Part shown: positions 37,960 to 39,064 of the stretch, piece by piece
How the letters are laid out: the number at the start of each line of letters is the position of its first letter
Position numbering within the stretch: position 1 is the first letter of the stretch
From: a virus
Direction: 5' to 3' (one strand)
Virus record (IMG/VR): IMGVR_UViG_3300025099_003085
Location: 1 to 39,064 of that record
DNA length: 39,064 nucleotides
Made by a program: the position numbers and the translations under genes
The notes under the pieces: model-generated
The model's database searches: none
The model's input: the letters and a program-made list of their open reading frames with translations, nothing else
What the model was told of the DNA's origin: nothing

Positions 37960-39064
37960 TGGCAAGAAGTAAACCAATATCACGTAGGGCAAGACGAGAT
38001 TTACATTCAGTAGCATTACGTGAAGATTTTAATAGAGCTCGAGAACTTAGACGAGATAAAGACGACCAAAAGAATTTATCAGTTTCTCTTTTGGATATGG
38101 ATAGTGCTATCATGTACTATTTTAATGAAGTTATAAGACCGACTGTAAAGGAAAATAAAGAAACTGTCAAAGTTCCTGTTTTGTATGCTTCACCAGAACG
38201 TTGGGTGAGTATCCAAAAACGTGGATTCATGAGGGACAAAAAACAACAATTAATTGTTCCAGCGATTGTGTTTAAAAGAACAAGTATAGAAAAAAATGAA
38301 AATATACCAATTGATAAATTAGATGCAAATCGTCCTAATAATTTTATGACATTCCAACAAAAGTATTCTCAAAGTAATCGATATGACCAATTCAGTAGAA
38401 CAGTTGGAATTTCACCTAATAAAGAATTTTATAACGTTGTTATTCCTGACTATGTTAATTTAAATTATGAGTTTACGATTTGGACAAGTTATATTGATCA
38501 AATGAACAAATTGGTTGAACGAATAAATTATACGGATGGTGCATATTGGGGTGAACCCGGTAAGATGAGATTTAGAACAGCGATTCAGAATTTTACTGAT
38601 GCAAGTGAATTAGAGGCACAAGAAAGATTAGTAAAGACAACGTTTGAAGTTCAGATGATGGGGTATATCATACCTGAGGAATTTAACAATTATGTAACAA
38701 CAAAAAGACAACTCACACCAAAACGATTGATTTTCAACGTGGATGCTGAGAAAACAAGAGACCAATTGGTTGATAGTAAAGAGGAAGGTCAGTCTGTTAG
38801 TATACAAGAAACACAAGATTTATTCTCTATAAGTGTTTCTAATCCATTTACTATGACGGCTGGAACTGGTGTCACATTATCAAGTAATGGTGCGTCTTTT
38901 GATGGTTCTTCGGCTTTAACACAAACCTTTTCTATCGGACAAGATGTTGCAACCACAGCAGATGTTACCTTTGCAGAAGTTAGTGCCAGTACAATAGTAC
39001 TCGGTAATCCAACCACTTGGAGTTCTGCAGGAATTAGTGGGAGTATGTCAATAACGGGCTCATT
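37959..39064 (+). CDS. Large virion structural protein with beta-repeat C-terminus (3' end outside window)
   Basis: The ATG at 37959 overlaps the previous stop (TAATG) and the frame stays open to the window end, at least 368 residues. The N-terminus is Arg-rich (R-S-K-P-I-S-R-R-A-R-R). Then come V-P-V-L-Y-A-S-P-E-R-W, F-Q-Q-K-Y-S-Q-S-N-R-Y-D-Q-F-S and P-D-Y-V-N-L-N-Y-E-F-T-I-W-T, conserved in virion proteins of marine T4-like phages. From about residue 290 the sequence turns into Ser/Thr/Gly beta repeats with D-V-T-F-A-E-V-S-A-S, typical of fibres. Its exact place (neck, tail tip or fibre) is unknown. Confidence 0.75.
   Translation, partial: MARSKPISRRARRDLHSVALREDFNRARELRRDKDDQKNLSVSLLDMDSAIMYYFNEVIRPTVKENKETVKVPVLYASPERWVSIQKRGFMRDKKQQLIVPAIVFKRTSIEKNENIPIDKLDANRPNNFMTFQQKYSQSNRYDQFSRTVGISPNKEFYNVVIPDYVNLNYEFTIWTSYIDQMNKLVERINYTDGAYWGEPGKMRFRTAIQNFTDASELEAQERLVKTTFEVQMMGYIIPEEFNNYVTTKRQLTPKRLIFNVDAEKTRDQLVDSKEEGQSVSIQETQDLFSISVSNPFTMTAGTGVTLSSNGASFDGSSALTQTFSIGQDVATTADVTFAEVSASTIVLGNPTTWSSAGISGSMSITGS

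Noticed and set aside
37931-39016. Minus-strand open frames near the window end
   Set aside because: They lie opposite a well-formed plus-strand virion gene with a TAATG start and have no ribosome sites or recognisable products.
1-39064. tRNA genes, CRISPR arrays, insertion sequences and integrase/att sites
   Set aside because: I saw no cloverleaf-like sequence, no spaced direct repeats, no transposase or integrase and no terminal inverted repeats. Subtle cases could be missed by eye.

Overview
The window is a 39-kb piece of an AT-rich, T4-like (gp20/gp21/gp23-type) myovirus genome. Every gene I accept lies on the plus strand. Many genes touch or overlap by 1, 4 or 8 bases, as in long phage late operons. 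The phage assignment rests on a set of diagnostic proteins: terminase large subunit (gp17-like), portal (gp20-like), prohead protease (gp21-like), an acidic prohead core scaffold (gp22-like), major capsid protein (gp23-like) and neck proteins (gp13/gp14-like). The family look (LamG-decorated protein, bS21, glycan genes, low G+C) suggests an aquatic or marine phage of a Gram-negative host. The host cannot be named from the sequence.

Region A (about 1-15.6 kb) is a dense glycan or nucleotide-sugar cassette. It holds SGNH-hydrolase-like proteins, two paralogous glycosyltransferase-like proteins with a shared DESYD motif, two extended SDR epimerases/reductases, an RmlC-type epimerase, a cupin sugar isomerase/epimerase, a sulfotransferase-like protein, a sugar nucleotidyltransferase, a radical SAM/SPASM protein, a HisC-like PLP aminotransferase, a transketolase split into two genes, an FkbM methyltransferase, another glycosyltransferase-like protein and a ParB-like protein. 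Together they could build, activate and transfer an unusual (amino/deoxy/ketose-derived, possibly sulfated, methylated or acylated) sugar. The target may be the host surface, the virion or another molecule.

Region B (15.6-23.9 kb) holds a zeta-toxin/PNK-like P-loop kinase, a GH108-type muramidase, a small probable virion protein, a 1237-residue multidomain protein (SH3-like segment, NMN-adenylyltransferase-like HIGH-type domain and polynucleotide-ligase-like KLDG domain), a coiled-coil/LamG virion protein, a zinc-ribbon protein and two small membrane/coiled-coil proteins that could be spanins. Region C (23.9-39.1 kb) is the head module: gp17, gp20, a core-type protein, another core-type protein, gp21, a block of small accessory genes, bS21, gp22, gp23, a terminator, gp13-like, gp14-like and a large partial virion protein.

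The most interesting thread is that many proteins between and around the head genes begin with almost the same short N-terminus (MIKLKxLLxE and variants). Each ends in an I/L-x-E site like that cut by the T4 gp21 protease, and the capsid protein has the same site at residue 64. This looks like a set of capsid-targeting sequences. If so, a kinase and a nucleotidyltransferase/ligase-like giant protein would be packaged in the head and delivered with the DNA, possibly as an injected nucleic-acid-repair or NAD-linked system. That conclusion is inference; the shared motif is directly visible.
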